DNA from: Pegea sp. RAD2-039
Lineage: Eukaryota > Chordata > Thaliacea > Salpida > Salpidae
DNA: 64,000 nucleotides
Assembly: GCA_034620365.1 (NCBI GenBank)
Contig: JAQGEQ010000331.1
Coordinates: forward strand, 21,151-85,150
Direction: 5' to 3'
Below are positions 1 through 11,734 of the stretch, piece by piece (the stretch's first letter is position 1; each line of letters opens with the position of its first letter). The notes under the pieces were generated by a model. The model saw only the letters and a list, made by a program, of their open reading frames with translations, had not been told where the DNA came from and did no database searches. A program made the position numbers and the translations under genes.

Positions 1-10
1 AGAAACTTAC

Positions 11-44
11 CTAAATGTGCAGTAAGTGTAAAGCTGATTGCCAT
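11..44 (-). CDS. Candidate first coding exon, outer copy 1 (partial)
   Basis: On the minus strand an ATG opens 11 codons (MAISFTLTAHL) and ends one base into a codon at a GTAAG donor. It matches the other three copies in protein, with one synonymous change. A stop codon lies directly upstream in frame, so the ATG would have to be the start. The downstream exon is outside the window. Function unknown. Confidence 0.25.
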
Positions 45-329
45 TTAAACAGGTCAGTAAATATTCTACTTAATTCTGTAGCTGTTTGATTGCTTTTAAA
101 TAAATTTTATAGTAACTTATCTATAATTGCAGTTGCTGATTAAATATTTTCTCTATCTATAAATCTCATTAAATATTTCTTTTGCATCTTAGCTGTATTG
201 GGGATGTGGAAATGAAGATTAGTTTTAAGAAGTACCTTATCAGTCATTATTCCCAATATTATCGTTACTACTCACCGAAAAATTGTTTTGTTGAATTTTC
301 GACGACGTCAAAGTATCAAAGGACGATGA

Positions 330-350
330 TGACGTCACAACCGACGTCAT
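330..350. promoter_or_regulatory. TGACGTCA cluster, outer copy 1
   Basis: A perfect TGACGTCA (CRE/ATF-type bZIP palindrome) sits at 330-337. Partial GACGTCA motifs lie at 304-310 and 343-349. A CACGTG E-box lies nearby at about 464-469. The same motifs recur in the other copies of the outer element. Binding is inferred from motif identity only. Confidence 0.4.
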
Positions 351-1045
351 TAGCGTCATCTTCTTATATTTGTTTAGAAAAAGTCATTCGTTCAATTTTA
401 ATTTGTTGGTTCACTTCGATGTAATACATTTGCAATTAAAAAACGTCTCTCGGACACAATATACTCACGTGACATTTATTAACTAAATCCAACTTATACT
501 CTTTCTTAATGTCAGCATTGGAATTATAAAAGTCCGAATTTAACTTTTTAGATTTTATTTCTCAGGTACCTAACAGATACGAGTTGAAGTAGAATATTTT
601 TATGCATAAAATAAAAAGTGAATTTGATGTTTTAAATGTGATGATTTATATCAAAATATGATTTAAAAGAAGATAACAAAAGTTTAAAAGAATGATAGTA
701 ATGAGAAAATGATTTTCGCCATCACGTTTAGTAAGAATTTAAATTATTTTTAAGTTTTTTCTAATATATTCCATTCTGCATTTATTTCTCAAATAACAAA
801 GTAAATAGCAATATTTGAAATATTCTTTGGACTTTTGTCTATAAATTAGACTTATACTTTTAAATAGTCATTAAAAGCATAATCGTTTTGTATATCTTTT
901 GAGCCCACAAAGGCTAAACTTGAAATAGTTAATTAATATTGTAAAAAGAACAACCATTTATCTATAGAGACTAAATAGTCGCTACGAAAATTTTTGAAAC
1001 CGCTCGATGTGACGGTTCACAAATAAAAAAGTAATAGAAACTTAC

Positions 1046-1079
1046 CTAAATGAGCAGTAAGTGTAAAGCTGATTGCCAT
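1046..1079 (-). CDS. Candidate first coding exon, outer copy 2 (partial)
   Basis: Same 34-nt ATG-to-donor segment as at 63,855-63,888, in minus orientation, encoding MAISFTLTAHL before a GTAAGT donor. The intron would run toward lower coordinates. No matching second exon was recognised. Confidence 0.25.
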
Positions 1080-1452
1080 TTAAACAGGTCAGTAAATATT
1101 CTACTTAATTCTGTAGCTGTTTGATTGCTTTTAAATAAATTTTATAGTAACTTATCTATAATTGCAGTTGCTGATTAAATATTTTCTCTATCTATAAATC
1201 TCATTATATATTTCTTTTGCATCTTAGCTGTATTGGGGATGTGGAAACGAAGATTAGTTGTATGAAGTACCTTATCAGACATTATTCCCAATATTATCGC
1301 TACTATGCACCGAAAAATTGTTTTGGTGAATTTTCGACGACGTCAAAGTATTAAAGGACGATGATGACGTCACAACCGTCGTCATTAGCGTCATCTTCTT
1401 ATATTTGTTTAGAAAAAGTCATTCGTTCAATTTTAATTTGTTGGTTCACTTC

Positions 1453-1810
1453 GATGTAATACATTTGCAATTAAAAAAACTTTGACAAACTTTCAGCATC
1501 TTTACTTTGATCACGTGATAAATAACGTTCTTGACGCGCAGACGAAGGTCGAGTTGATGACGTCGATGATAATGTTTGTCGTTAATGCGTTTCACTTCGT
1601 TGGGAGTGTAGGGAATGGTCTTCCTGTCAGATTGATACTCAATTCATGCTAATTATGACGTCACAAACATTTGTCAATAAGATAGTAGAGAATTTTGAAG
1701 GAATATTTGATTGAGAGTAACAGCAAGACAACAAGCAAGTGATCTGTCAATTATTCAATCGCGTCATCGTCTAATCAGTGAAATTCACAAACTAATTCTG
1801 ATTCTTCCAA
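1453..1810. other. Near-invariant GC-richer block, left copy
   Basis: About 350 bp match 54,767-55,124 and 63,128-63,480 reverse-complemented, with only one substitution seen by eye, while the flanks carry several differences. The core (about 1,495-1,665) is clearly richer in G+C than its surroundings. Both strands are open over more than 50 codons. The plus frame begins after a tttcag acceptor-like site at 1,489-1,494. The minus frame begins after an acceptor-like ctgacag and runs to a stop. It also carries two TGACGTCA sites, one TGACGTCG and one TCACGTGA. It could be a coding exon, a regulatory island or both; no family was recognised. Confidence 0.55.
1511..1663. promoter_or_regulatory. 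CRE/E-box palindrome cluster, left
   Basis: TCACGTGA lies at 1,511-1,518, TGACGTCG at 1,558-1,565 and TGACGTCA at 1,656-1,663. A further TGACGTCA lies at 1,365-1,372. These 8-bp palindromes match bZIP CRE and bHLH-LZ E-box consensus sites. The candidate minus-strand first exon at 1,046-1,079 is a few hundred bases away, in the orientation expected for a promoter. Confidence 0.45.
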
Positions 1811-1866
1811 GTTTAAATTAGTTTTTTTTTCCAAAGATAAAGATTTTTATGAAAAAGTCATGCAAG

Positions 1867-2149
1867 GGTGGTTGCAGGATAGTATACGTAGTTGTGGGTC
1901 TTTTGGTTGTTGGCCTCTAAAAGTTGTTGTTTGATAGTATAGCTGGTTATTTGACAGTTAAGGTGGTTGCTCTACAATAGAATTGTTTCTTGAACAGTAA
2001 TTGGTAGTTGTTGAAAATTCATATAGAATCTTAGTTGTTTAAAATTTAGAATTGGTTGTTATTGATAGTGAAGGTGACTCTAGGAAAGAAAGACTGCTGG
2101 TATAATAATAAAGCTGGTTGTGGAGCAGTATAAGCTGCTTTGAGGCACT
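1867..2149. repeat. Degenerate ~20-22 bp GGTTGTT minisatellite
   Basis: Roughly a dozen imperfect tandem units follow the pattern GGTTGTT, 5-6 variable bases, then ACAGTATAAGCT or similar (for example GGTTGTGGAGCAGTATAAGC near 2,115). Unit length drifts between about 17 and 30 bp. Mirrored copies occur at 54,434-54,718 and 62,791-63,073. No open frame runs through it. Confidence 0.7.
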
Positions 2150-4180
2150 AAAATTTTGTATTAGATGTTACAACTAAGTTACATGTTATTTTAGGTTAGT
2201 TCTTTGATTCATTTAAAATATACAATAAAAACTATTAGAGTTGATTAAATATCTGCTAAAACTTAAAAACTGAAACTTTATTTATTGATTCCTTAAAAGT
2301 CCCATTTTCTTGCAAACTTATATCAAATTAAATCTAAGAACTAAGTTCAGATTACCACAAACAATTATTTTCTTAATAAAAAATTGCTCTAAATTCAGAT
2401 TCAACAAAAGTAAAATTGTAGTGAACATTATAACAAATTAAATTAATTGATAAAAACTTAACTGCAAAGTATTTGTAATCATTTCTTGTAATGTTTGTAA
2501 AGTTGCCCACTTGTTAGTAGTCTGCAGAATAGTTACTGAATATATTTAGTAGATTAATTGTAGTTAAGATACAAATAAATTAGTTTGTATTATTAAGTAT
2601 AAAACATTCTTTCTAAAAGCCATTTATTTATAGCAAGATGAAAAAGCATGAAGAAAAAATTAAAAGAAAGAATTTATATCTTTTGTAGCAGTTAAACTGA
2701 ATTAGTTTAAGAATAATCACTAAGAATTCTAACTAAACTAAAAAATCAGGATAGCATTTGGTTTCATTTGAAGATAATAAAGAATTGATTCTCTGAACAG
2801 AGATATTTTTCGTGTGAAATTCAAGATTGTGAAATTTGATGAAATAAAAGTTTAAGGAATATGGAGCTGGTTAATGAGAGCAAATTGAAAATTCAGATTT
2901 AATGTGCTGAATTCTGGGATAATTTTTCAGCACGTTTGAAATCACTTGTACTGTCTAAGCAGAAGTTTAAATACTTTAATATAAAATGTGGTTTTTAAAT
3001 TCGAACATTGTGAAAATATTGTTGACTTTCTATATAATTATTCACTATAATATTGTATAGAAACTACTTAAATTTCGCGTGTTACATCTATTGCTTTATA
3101 TATTTTATGTAAATGTTCACTGTTCAATTTGACTACTAAAATGTCACTATTGCTATATATAAAGAAATTATAATTTACATTAATTCAATTAATTCAATTA
3201 AAATGTCAATTGTTACATCTATTGCTTTATATAAGAAATTAAAGTTCAATTTAGCATTCATTTTTAACAGTTTCTGTAATTTTTTAATACCAATTTATAC
3301 CTCAGGATCTTCAGAACAAATAATAAACTTAGTTCCATCTAGTACATATATTTAAAAAGCTTATATGAAGAACTCAAATTAGTTTTGATTTAAGTATTTA
3401 TAGAAGTCAAAAAATCTCAAATTTTTAATTTTAAGTATAAAACTTAAATAACTAAACAACTAATAAATATTTCAACATTTTCCACAATATTGTCAACGTT
3501 CTCATGGAAGTTTCTAGAGATTTAGCAAAAAAACAAAATAATTATAGCTTAAACAATTGAATGAAAGAATGGTAGCTGATATACACACCATAAATAGAAA
3601 TGATTTTATTTAGAAATTAAAAATTTAAAAAATTAGGTTAAAAACCGAAAATTTATTTAAACCTAATTTTAAAATGGTATAAAAACAATATAATAGAAAT
3701 TTTTAAAATAGAAGTACAATATTATCTATGTTATAGAAATAAATATTATAAATAAAAATGTTCTTATTTATATAATCTCTTATACACAAGAATTACTATA
3801 CTTTAGAAATGTAAGAATATAAAAAATAAAAAAGAAAGTTTTAAATGAAATCTTCTTTTCCACAATGTATTGAAAAGGTTTTATAAAATTTCTTCAGCTT
3901 AAATATTTTTTGATCGGTTTTGTAGTTAACCATCTTCTAAACCATCTCCTGAACCACCTCCAGAAAAAGCTTATATTTTCGAGTGCAAACAACTTATCGT
4001 ACCCTTATGAAAATTTTAATCATTTTTCTAATTTTTTGCGCAACAAACTAATCGTACCACGGTTACTTTCTCCTGACTAACTGATCTTTATTACATTACC
4101 TAGTCGGTTTAGCCGATGTGATCACCACCTGATCCTGATCCACTTTATTTACTTAGGTGGTGCATTGGATCACAAATAAT
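2150..4180. other. A+T-rich stretch without recognised genes
   Basis: Low-complexity A+T-rich DNA. It includes a local duplication of a gttacatctattgctttata motif (about 3,082 and 3,213) and a short GGTGGTTCAGGA-type repeat, minus strand, at about 3,920-3,960. No supported coding sequence was found. The mirrored sequence is at about 52.1-54.4 kb and 60.5-62.8 kb. Confidence 0.6.
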
Positions 4181-4208
4181 CACAATGTTGTACTTTCATA
4201 TTTTTGTT

Positions 4209-4391
4209 TTATTCGTTTTCATCGCTATCACTTTTGCAATTGTTAAATTTCAACACGTTATTATACAACGATCTAAAAATTTCATGAAAGTCATTTGTTT
4301 TCATCTTCCTAATTCCGTAACATATTGCTTCTACAACTACATCATTAAGAATTATGAGGACTTTACCATCGTAACAGGCTAAAACTTTCAT
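4209..4391 (-). CDS. Conserved 60-residue ORF, left copy, unknown function
   Basis: A 60-codon frame begins MKVLACYDGKVLIILNDVVV and ends in an acidic Ser-Asp tail (SDSDENE). Copies at 51,924 and 60,292 keep the frame with a few replacements, mostly near the C-terminus. An in-frame stop precedes the start in the right copy. No family was recognised, and no splice partner is evident, though it could be part of a longer spliced gene. The opposite strand is also open (hydrophobic 65 residues), which is common in A+T-rich DNA, so the coding call is weak. Confidence 0.3.
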   Translation of the reverse strand: MKVLACYDGKVLIILNDVVVEAICYGIRKMKTNDFHEIFRSLYNNVLKFNNCKSDSDENE

Positions 4392-4928
4392 TCTAAAAGC
4401 TCCTCCATAGACTCATAAGAGTTCCTGATATCAAAAATAAGATCAATTCGTTAAATTCCTGAAATTGGAGTTTTCGAGTAGTTTTTGCAAGTTAAGCTGC
4501 AGGAAGCAGATAAGTCTTCACGACCTTCATCAACTAAGTACAAGATTTGTTTGTAAGATAAATTATTGTTGACCTAATGTTGCTAACGATTTATTTAAGA
4601 CAGTCTTTCTTAGAGTAAAAGATAAAACGATGAATAAATGCAGAAAAAGTGAAAAAGTTTGTTTGATTAAGACACGTTATGAGGCAACTTTTATTGAAAG
4701 GTTTGTTTGATTTGCAAACAAATGATTCAGAAAATTTTGATAAGAGATTTGTTTACAAAGTAGTCTTTGATTAATTACAAAGTCATTTGAAACAATTAGA
4801 GCTGATATTAAGACTGAACTAACTAATGACAAACTAAATTAATTAATTAAAAATGAATTAATTAATTAAAACTAAATTTGCTTATTTGTAGTCTGTGATT
4901 AATTACAAAGTCAATCAAACACTTAGAG

Positions 4929-5159
4929 ATGGTATTGAGACTCATACAGTATCAACTAACTGGCATTTTAGCAAAGGACTTTAACTTCGAAGTATTCGCG
5001 TTCAGAAGAAATCTTCACTCATGTCTCTCCATCATTTTCCAAACTCATCAGAAAATGGCATCAGTCAGTTTCGACATCTCAGGAGTCTACATCGGTAATT
5101 TTTGTACAATCCAGGACTTTAATCCAAGAATCAGGGCTAAAGTAAAGCTATACAAGTAA
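4929..5159 (+). CDS. Conserved 76-residue ORF, left copy, unknown function
   Basis: This open frame starts MVLRLIQYQLTGILAKDFNF and ends KVKLYK before TAA. All three copies (with 51,285-51,515 and 59,653-59,883) stay open, differing only at residues such as Ala/Thr in the FRRN region and Ser/Lys after QKMA. Its composition is less A/T-driven than surrounding spurious ORFs. It lies just beside the LINE relic and might be a flanking part of that element or an exon of a host gene. Not recognised. Confidence 0.35.
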   Translation: MVLRLIQYQLTGILAKDFNFEVFAFRRNLHSCLSIIFQTHQKMASVSFDISGVYIGNFCTIQDFNPRIRAKVKLYK

Positions 5160-5254
5160 AGTGTATTTAATAGTTCATCTCAAAAAATTAAGTTAAGAAT
5201 ATAGAACGCAAAGAAATACGAAAAATTTAGTTTTGAATCTAGTTTTCAATACAG

Positions 5255-5650
5255 TAACGAGCTTAGTGTGTGGGACAGAATCAAAGGCTTTAGCAAAATC
5301 GAGGTATATGATGTCACAGGGAGTCTTAATTTCATAATGGGCTGTAAGCTCATTAAGGAGTATTACTTATTAAGAAAAGTGAGATGTTGAGTCAGGGAAG
5401 ATCTCCGTTTCACAAAGTCATGTTGGACATCAGATATTAGATGGTGCTCCATCAAATGACTAGTCATATGATTGTGAATGATATGATCTTAAATTCTGCA
5501 GATAACTGAAGTCAGCGAAACTGGTCTGCAGTTAAGTGCGGTGTTTCAGGGACCCTTTTTATGATTTGGAGTAATAGTAGCTTTCTTCCAAATTTGTGGA
5601 ACTCTTCCTCGCCTCAGAGTCATGTTATAGAAAAGCGATGAAGGTAGTGA
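5255..5650 (-). pseudogene. LINE reverse-transcriptase relic, left copy
   Basis: On the minus strand, frames encode non-LTR RT core motifs: a block starting MTLRRGRVPQIW, then RPVSLTSVICRI (RT block 1/2), then YLDFAKAFDSVPHTKL (block A with the catalytic Asp context). It is broken by in-frame stops after the Gly-Pro of the first block and after VICRI. This copy keeps about 37 bp between the LNK and TPCDII regions that both right-arm copies have lost. A CR1/Jockey-like clade is likely but was not tested. Confidence 0.8.
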
Positions 5651-6252
5651 TAAAGAGGAATTTGTTTTTTTTTTAATTTTTCAAAAAGTTAATTTAAGCA
5701 ATAATTAAAATTCGTTCTGTCATATCAACTATATCATTAAAGGCTATCACTGCAGAAAAACTACCCCTAACTTTTAGTGAGATAACTTTTATTAGAGCAA
5801 TATAATTGTAAATATCTGTTTAATGTAAAGGGTATTTAATAGTTCATCTCAAGGAAATTAAGTTAAGAATCTACAACGCAAAGAAAAACGAAAGATTTAT
5901 TTTTAAATCTAGAAGAAAAATTATATTTAACTATAAAATTTGAGTTTATAAAATTACAACCGCTAGAAGACGCACTTTTACTTAATCTCCTTTTTAGGTT
6001 AGATATACTGTATAAGTTTCAAATTACTCTTTGTTGCAACATCAATTATAAAGATGTTTGTAAGACATGAGTAGGAAGTAGTAAAGATTAAATAAAGTAA
6101 AAAAGATTAAACGAAATAAATACAAAGCAATTGAGATCTAAATGATAAACTTCAGATGATCAAACGTAAAGTTGATATTTTCGGCTATTGGATGTTGGGA
6201 ATAATTAAGATCTTCTATTAAAGTCTGCTTTTAATGAATTGAGATAAATTAG

Positions 6253-6437
6253 GAACATTTAGAGGAAAAAAGGATTAACTAGAAGATATTAAGGATCATT
6301 TTTATCAATTTATAACTCAAAAATTGTCTGATTTTTGTAATATTGTAAATGGAACTGATAAAAAGAATCCTAAAAAGGATCTTGAAGTCAACAAGAAATC
6401 AGGAAAACATCAATTTATTGATCTTGCTGTTTATTAA
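6253..6437 (+). pseudogene. Candidate terminal exon, left copy, with nonsense codon
   Basis: This is the counterpart of the intact frame at 50,045-50,229 (minus). An acceptor-like aaattag precedes a frame ending in FIDLAVY and a stop. The left copy carries TAA at the eighth full codon where the right has CAA (Gln). It also has Ile instead of Leu and Val instead of Ala at two sites. If the exon is real, the left-arm gene is disrupted here. Family unknown; the sequence is hydrophilic and Lys-rich with a central Cys-Asn. Confidence 0.45.
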
Positions 6438-6915
6438 AAACATATTAGTTAAAAGTAACTTTCAAACATTTGTTAAAAAAATCATTCGTAAATTACTTAA
6501 TTTTTTTATTTGATAAACAAACAAATAAAATTAAAAAAAAAAGAAATAAAAAACAAAAAAATTAATTTTCCGGGAAGAACTTTCCGCTTTTTTGTAAAAT
6601 TCTTTTTATCACATCGAAATCTAAAAAATTAAAAAAAAATAAATTAAATTTTATAAAATTAATATTAAATTAAAATTTCTAACAACATTAAGTAAAAATA
6701 AGAAGTTTAAAAAACTCAAATAATGTTCTTTAGATTTTCTTGAGCAAAAATACAAAGAATAAAAAGTGAAATTTTAAAATCTCCAAAAACTCTCACGAAG
6801 CGCTTAATTAACGTCGTTTAAGCAATTCAATATAAATATAAATATGTAAGCAATATTTGGTTCATACAAAATATCATAGAAAAAAAAAATAATTAAAAAA
6901 TTAGAAAAAATTCTT
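6438..6915. other. A/T homopolymer-rich intergenic DNA
   Basis: No gene is visible. There are A and T runs, a palindromic ttccgggaa at about 6,570, and a short GC-richer patch (about 6,795-6,820, containing gcgcttaattaacgtcg) preserved in the right arm at about 49,665-49,690. Confidence 0.5.
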
Positions 6916-7476
6916 TTAATAATGGGATCACTTAGGAGCTTTCAACTGGGAGTATTTGTAGGATTAAGTTGATAGGTGCTGGTTTCTTAGATCAGTTGGT
7001 GGTTTTACTTGGGTGATTATTATTGGGGTTGATTAATCCTAGAGGTAACTGGAAGTTTCAAGAATACTGTATATAAATAGGAGGTGTTGGATGTTGGGAT
7101 TAATAAAGAATCTTATGTGGACGCTGGATTTATTGGGCAGCTCTGAAATGCTAGGAGAGATCTTGAATCTTTACTGGATTGTTGATTAAATCAGGAGCTG
7201 TGAGATATTTTTATCAAAAAGTATCTTCATTGGATGCTTAAGTGAAGGGCTAATGGATGTTGGGATTAACTTTTCAGTAAATCTCAGATTATTAAAACGC
7301 ATTTCTATAATGCTTTTAAATTTACTAATTTCAAAATAAATTTAAATATTGTTTATAATTTATATCAAACTGATTAAACTTAGGATTTCTATGGTATCCA
7401 CACAATTATATATAGATAATGTAAACACTTCATAAAAAACTTTAGAAGTCATTAAATATTAATAATAAAAACTAAC

Positions 7477-7551
7477 CTTCAAACTGAAAACCTGTTGAGT
7501 CATCAGATGCCAATTATTTTTCCTTTCCTCAAAAACTTCTTCATTTCAATT
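7477..7551 (-). other. Exon-like 75-bp segment, left array unit 1
   Basis: It is flanked by a T-rich acceptor (tttttag) and a GTTAGT donor on the minus strand. The 25-codon frame reads like VFEEWKNNWHLM in the middle but has TGA as its second codon, so this unit is not simply coding. Confidence 0.3.
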
Positions 7552-8705
7552 CTAAAAAATCAAATCAGAATATTAAAATCAAATATAATAAAGGATACAA
7601 AATTATGGGAATTAGAAAATTTTAAGACATATTTCATAATTAAAATATTCTTAAATAATAATTACAGAAAAAATTATTTCAATCAAGTAATTGTAAAACA
7701 ACTAGATACATAAATAAAAATAAATTATATAATATAAAAGAGTAATAAAATAAAAATGATAAACATTGGAATAAATAATATATATAATAAAAGTGAGATT
7801 AAAAAATAAATAAAAATTAATTAAATATATAAATAAATGCTGTTTATTTCAAGAACAAAATCATTTTAAAAAAATTAGAAAAATCACCAATTTTAAACTA
7901 ATAATTTAACTTCCAAAAATAAATATATATAAATCTTTATAAACAACAATATTATAAAATGTATAAATTTATTAAAATAGATTGAAATTAATTAATAAAA
8001 TTAATCCTTTTAAAAATCATATTATAAGAATATAATTTGCTTTTTTAAGTATATAAATTTATAAAATTATTTGTTCATAACAACTATCATATAAAAAAAT
8101 TATAAAAAATTGTAGAAATAATAAAAAATTTTTTATAAATTCTTTTAATAATGGTATCTCTTAGGAGCCTTTAATGGGGAGCCTTTGTAGGATTAAGTTA
8201 AAAGGTGTTGGTTTTTGATATCAATTGGTGGTCTTACATGGGTGATTAATAATGTGGCTGATTAATCCTAGAGTTAACTGGAAGTTTCAAGGATACTGGA
8301 TATAAATAGGAGGTGTTGGATGTTGGGATTAATAAAGAATCTTATATGGACGCTGGATTTATTGGGCAGCTGTGAAATGCTAGGAGAGATCTTGAATCTT
8401 TACTGGATTGTTGATTAAATCTGGAGCTGTGAGATATTTTTATTAATTAGTAGTCTTCATTGGATGCTTAAGTGAAGGGTTAATGGAAGTTGGGAAGACT
8501 TTTCAGTAAATCTCAGAATATTAAAACGCAATTTTATAATGCTTTTAAAGTTACTAATTTCAAAATAAATTTAAATATTATTTATAATTTATATCAAACT
8601 GATTAAACTTAGGATTTCTATGGTATCCACACAATTATATTTAGATAATGCAAGCACTTTATAAAAACCTTTAGAAGTCATTAAACATTAATAATAAAAA
8701 CTCAC

Positions 8706-8780
8706 CTTCAAACTGAAAACCGGTTGAGTCATCAGATGCCAATTATTTTTCCATTCCTCAAAAACTTGTTCATGTCAATT
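8706..8780 (-). other. Exon-like 75-bp segment, left array unit 2
   Basis: Same acceptor/donor framing as the other units, with a GTGAGT donor. The second codon is TGA. The plus-strand frame seen in other units also has a stop here, so neither strand is intact in this unit. Confidence 0.3.
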
Positions 8781-9929
8781 CTAAAAAATTAAATCAGAAT
8801 ATCAAAATCAAATATAATAAAGGATTCAAAATTATGGGAATTGGAAAATTTTAAGACATATTTCATAATTGAAATATTCTTAAATAATAATTATAGATAA
8901 AATTATTTTAATCAAGTAATTGTACACCAAGTAGATACATAAATAAAAATAAATTATATAATATAAAAGAGTAATAATATAAAAATTATAAAATGATAAA
9001 TATTGGAATAAATAATATATGTAATAATAGTGAAATTAAAAAATAAATAAAAATTAATTAAATATATAAATCAATCCTATTTGCCTTAAGAACAAAATCA
9101 TTTTAAAAAATTTATAAAAATCAATTATTTTAAACTATTAATTTAACTTCTAAAAATATATATTTATAAATCTTTATAAACAACAATATCATAAAATGTA
9201 TAAATTTATTAAAATAGATTGAAATTAATTAATAAAATTAATCCTTTCAAAAATCATATTATAAGAATATAATTTGCTTTTTTAAGTATATAAATTTATA
9301 AATTTATTTGTTCATAACAATTATCATATAAAAAATTATAACAAATTGTAGAAATAATAAAAAGTTTTTTTTAAATTCTTTTAATAATGGGATCACTTAG
9401 GAGCCTTTATAGGATTAAGTTAAAAGGTGTTGGTTTTTGATATCAATTGGTGGTCTTACATGGGTGATTAATATTGGGGTTGATAAATCCTAGAGTTAAC
9501 TGGAAGTTTCAAGAATACTGGATATAAATAGGAGGTGTTGGATGTTGGGATTAATAAAGAATCTTATGTGGACGCTGGATTTATTGGGCAGCTCTGAAAT
9601 GCTAGGAGAGATCTTGAATCTTTACTGGATTGTTGATTAAATCAGGAGCTGTGAGATATTTTTATCAATTAGTAGTCTTCATTGGATGCTTAAGTGAAGA
9701 GCTAATGGATGTTGGGATTAACTTTTTAGATAATTTTAGAATATTTAAATGCAATTCTTTAAAGCTTTTAAAGTTTCTAATTTTAAAATCAAATATAAAT
9801 ATTATTTATAATTTATATCAAATTGATTAAACTTAGGATTTCTATGGTATCCACACAATTATATTCAGATAATCTAAACATTTACTATATAACTTTAGAA
9901 GTCATTAAACATTAATAATAAAAACTAAC

Positions 9930-10004
9930 CTTCAAACTGAAAACATGTTGATTCATCAGATGCCAATTATTTTTCCATTCCTCAAAAACTTGTTCATTAT
10001 AATT
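9930..10004 (-). CDS. Exon-like 75-bp segment, left array unit 3, frame open
   Basis: The minus-strand segment lies between a tttttag acceptor and a GTTAGT donor and is open for all 25 codons (NYNEQVFEEWKNNWHL, then QHVFSLK). Length is a multiple of three, so skipping or repeating it would keep frame. No upstream or downstream partner exon was identified. A 73-residue Ile/Lys/Asn-rich plus-strand frame overlaps it and cannot be excluded as the true coding strand. Confidence 0.35.
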
Positions 10005-11734
10005 CTAAAAAATCAAATCAGAATATTAAAATCAAATATAATAAAGGATTCAAAATTATGGGAATTGGAAAATTTTAAGACATATTTGGTAATTAAAATA
10101 TTCTTAAATAATAATTACAGAAAAAATTATTTCAATCAAGTAATTGTACACCAACTAGATACATAAATAAAAATAAATTATATAAAATAAAAGAGTAATA
10201 ATATAAAAATTATAAAATGATAAATATTAGAATAGATAATATATATAATAATAGTGAGATTAAAAAATAAATAAAAATTAATTAAATATATAATTAAATC
10301 CTATTTGCTTTAAGAACAAAATCATTTTAAAAAATTTATAAAAATCATTAGTTTTAAACTATTAATTTAACTTCTAAAAATATATATTTATAAATCTTTT
10401 TAAACAACAATATTACAAAATATATAAATTTATTAAAATAGAATGAAACTAATTAATGAAATTAAACCTTTCAAAAATCATATTATAAGAATATAATTTG
10501 CTTTTTTAAGTATATAAAATTATAAATTTATTTGTTCATAACAATTATCATATAATAAATTATAACAGATTGTAGAAATAATAAAAAGTTTTTTTTAAAT
10601 TCTTTTAATAATGGGATCACTTAGGAGCCTTTAATGGGGAGCCTTTGTAGGATTAAGTTAAAAGGTGTTGGTTTTTGATATCAATTGGTGGTCTTACATG
10701 GGTGATTAATATTGGGGTTGATTAATCCTAGAGTTAACTGGAAGTTTCAAGAATACTGGATAAAAATAGCTGTTGGATGTTCAGATTAATTAGGAATCTT
10801 ATGTGAACGCTGGATTTATTGGGCAGCTCTGAGATGTTAGGAGAGATCGGGAATCTTTGCTGGATTCTTGAATCAATCAGGAGCTATGAGATATTTTGAT
10901 CAATTAGGAATTTATAATTAATCTCAATTGGAGATCTTAAAGGGATGCTGGGATTGAGTTTTTAGAAAATCTAATAAGGTTAAAACGCAACTATATAAAG
11001 CTTTTAAAGTTACTAACTTCAAAATCAATTATAAATAATATTTTTAATTTATATTATGATGAAATAATTGGGATTAATCATTAATAATTGGATCAATAAT
11101 AGGGTAAAAAATGGGAGTAAGGTTTTACTTGGTGTCAATTAAATTAGAGGTAGTTCAATATTTGAAATTATTTGATGTTTATGTTGGAATTTAAAATAAA
11201 TGATTAGGTGTTGGATAACTTAGGAATTTTCAGTAAATACTTGTGATACATATGACAAACTAATTAATGTTGGGATTGAGTTTTCAGAAAAGTATAACAA
11301 TAAAAGTCAATTATGAGTCTTAGATGGCAGATTAATATTGTGGCCAATTGATCCTAGAGTCAACTAGAAGTTTCAAGGATACTGGATTTAAATAGGAGAT
11401 GTAAATGTAAATGAAGGATCATTCAAATTAGGGTCAGTTCAATATTTAGATAATATTGATGCGTTTGTTGGAATCTTGATTAAGTTAAGGGCAAATGGAT
11501 TTTGGTTTCAACATGTCAGAAATGTATATTTTCTAGAAAATTCATACAAATTTCTATACAACTTTTAAAATAGCTAACTTTAAATTGAAATATAAATAAT
11601 ATATACAATTTATATTAAACTGGAAAAACTTTAGAATTCTATGCTATCTACACAATTATATTTAGATAAAAAACACTTCAATTTGAAGTAAATAAATAAA
11701 TTTAGAAGTCTTTAAAAAATAAATAGATAAATAC

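Larger units (their letters stand above)
1..1490. repeat. Two direct copies of an outer element, period 1,035 bp
   Basis: Positions 1-470 and 1,036-1,480 are near-identical direct repeats, separated by 0.55 kb of unrelated A+T-rich DNA. Each has a 34-nt exon-like segment with a GTAAG donor on the minus strand and a cluster of GACGTCA motifs. On the right the same element occurs at about 55,090-55,560 and, truncated, at 56,130-56,277. Another copy lies at about 63,450-63,910. The left copy at 1 is cut by the window edge. Confidence 0.85.

Noticed and set aside
182..424. 80-residue ORF over the CRE-like element
   Set aside because: The homologous copy at 1,036-1,480 does not keep the frame; the motif cluster explains the conservation better.
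4185..4382. Hydrophobic 65-residue ORF opposite the 60-residue ORF (also 51,933 and 60,301)
   Set aside because: Antisense of an acidic, more protein-like frame. Hydrophobicity is expected for A+T-rich antisense; kept only the opposite strand at low confidence.
7495..7713. Ile/Lys/Asn-rich ORFs on the opposite strand of the array segments
   Set aside because: Interrupted in several units and low in complexity. Not excluded outright, but splice-like signals favour the other strand.
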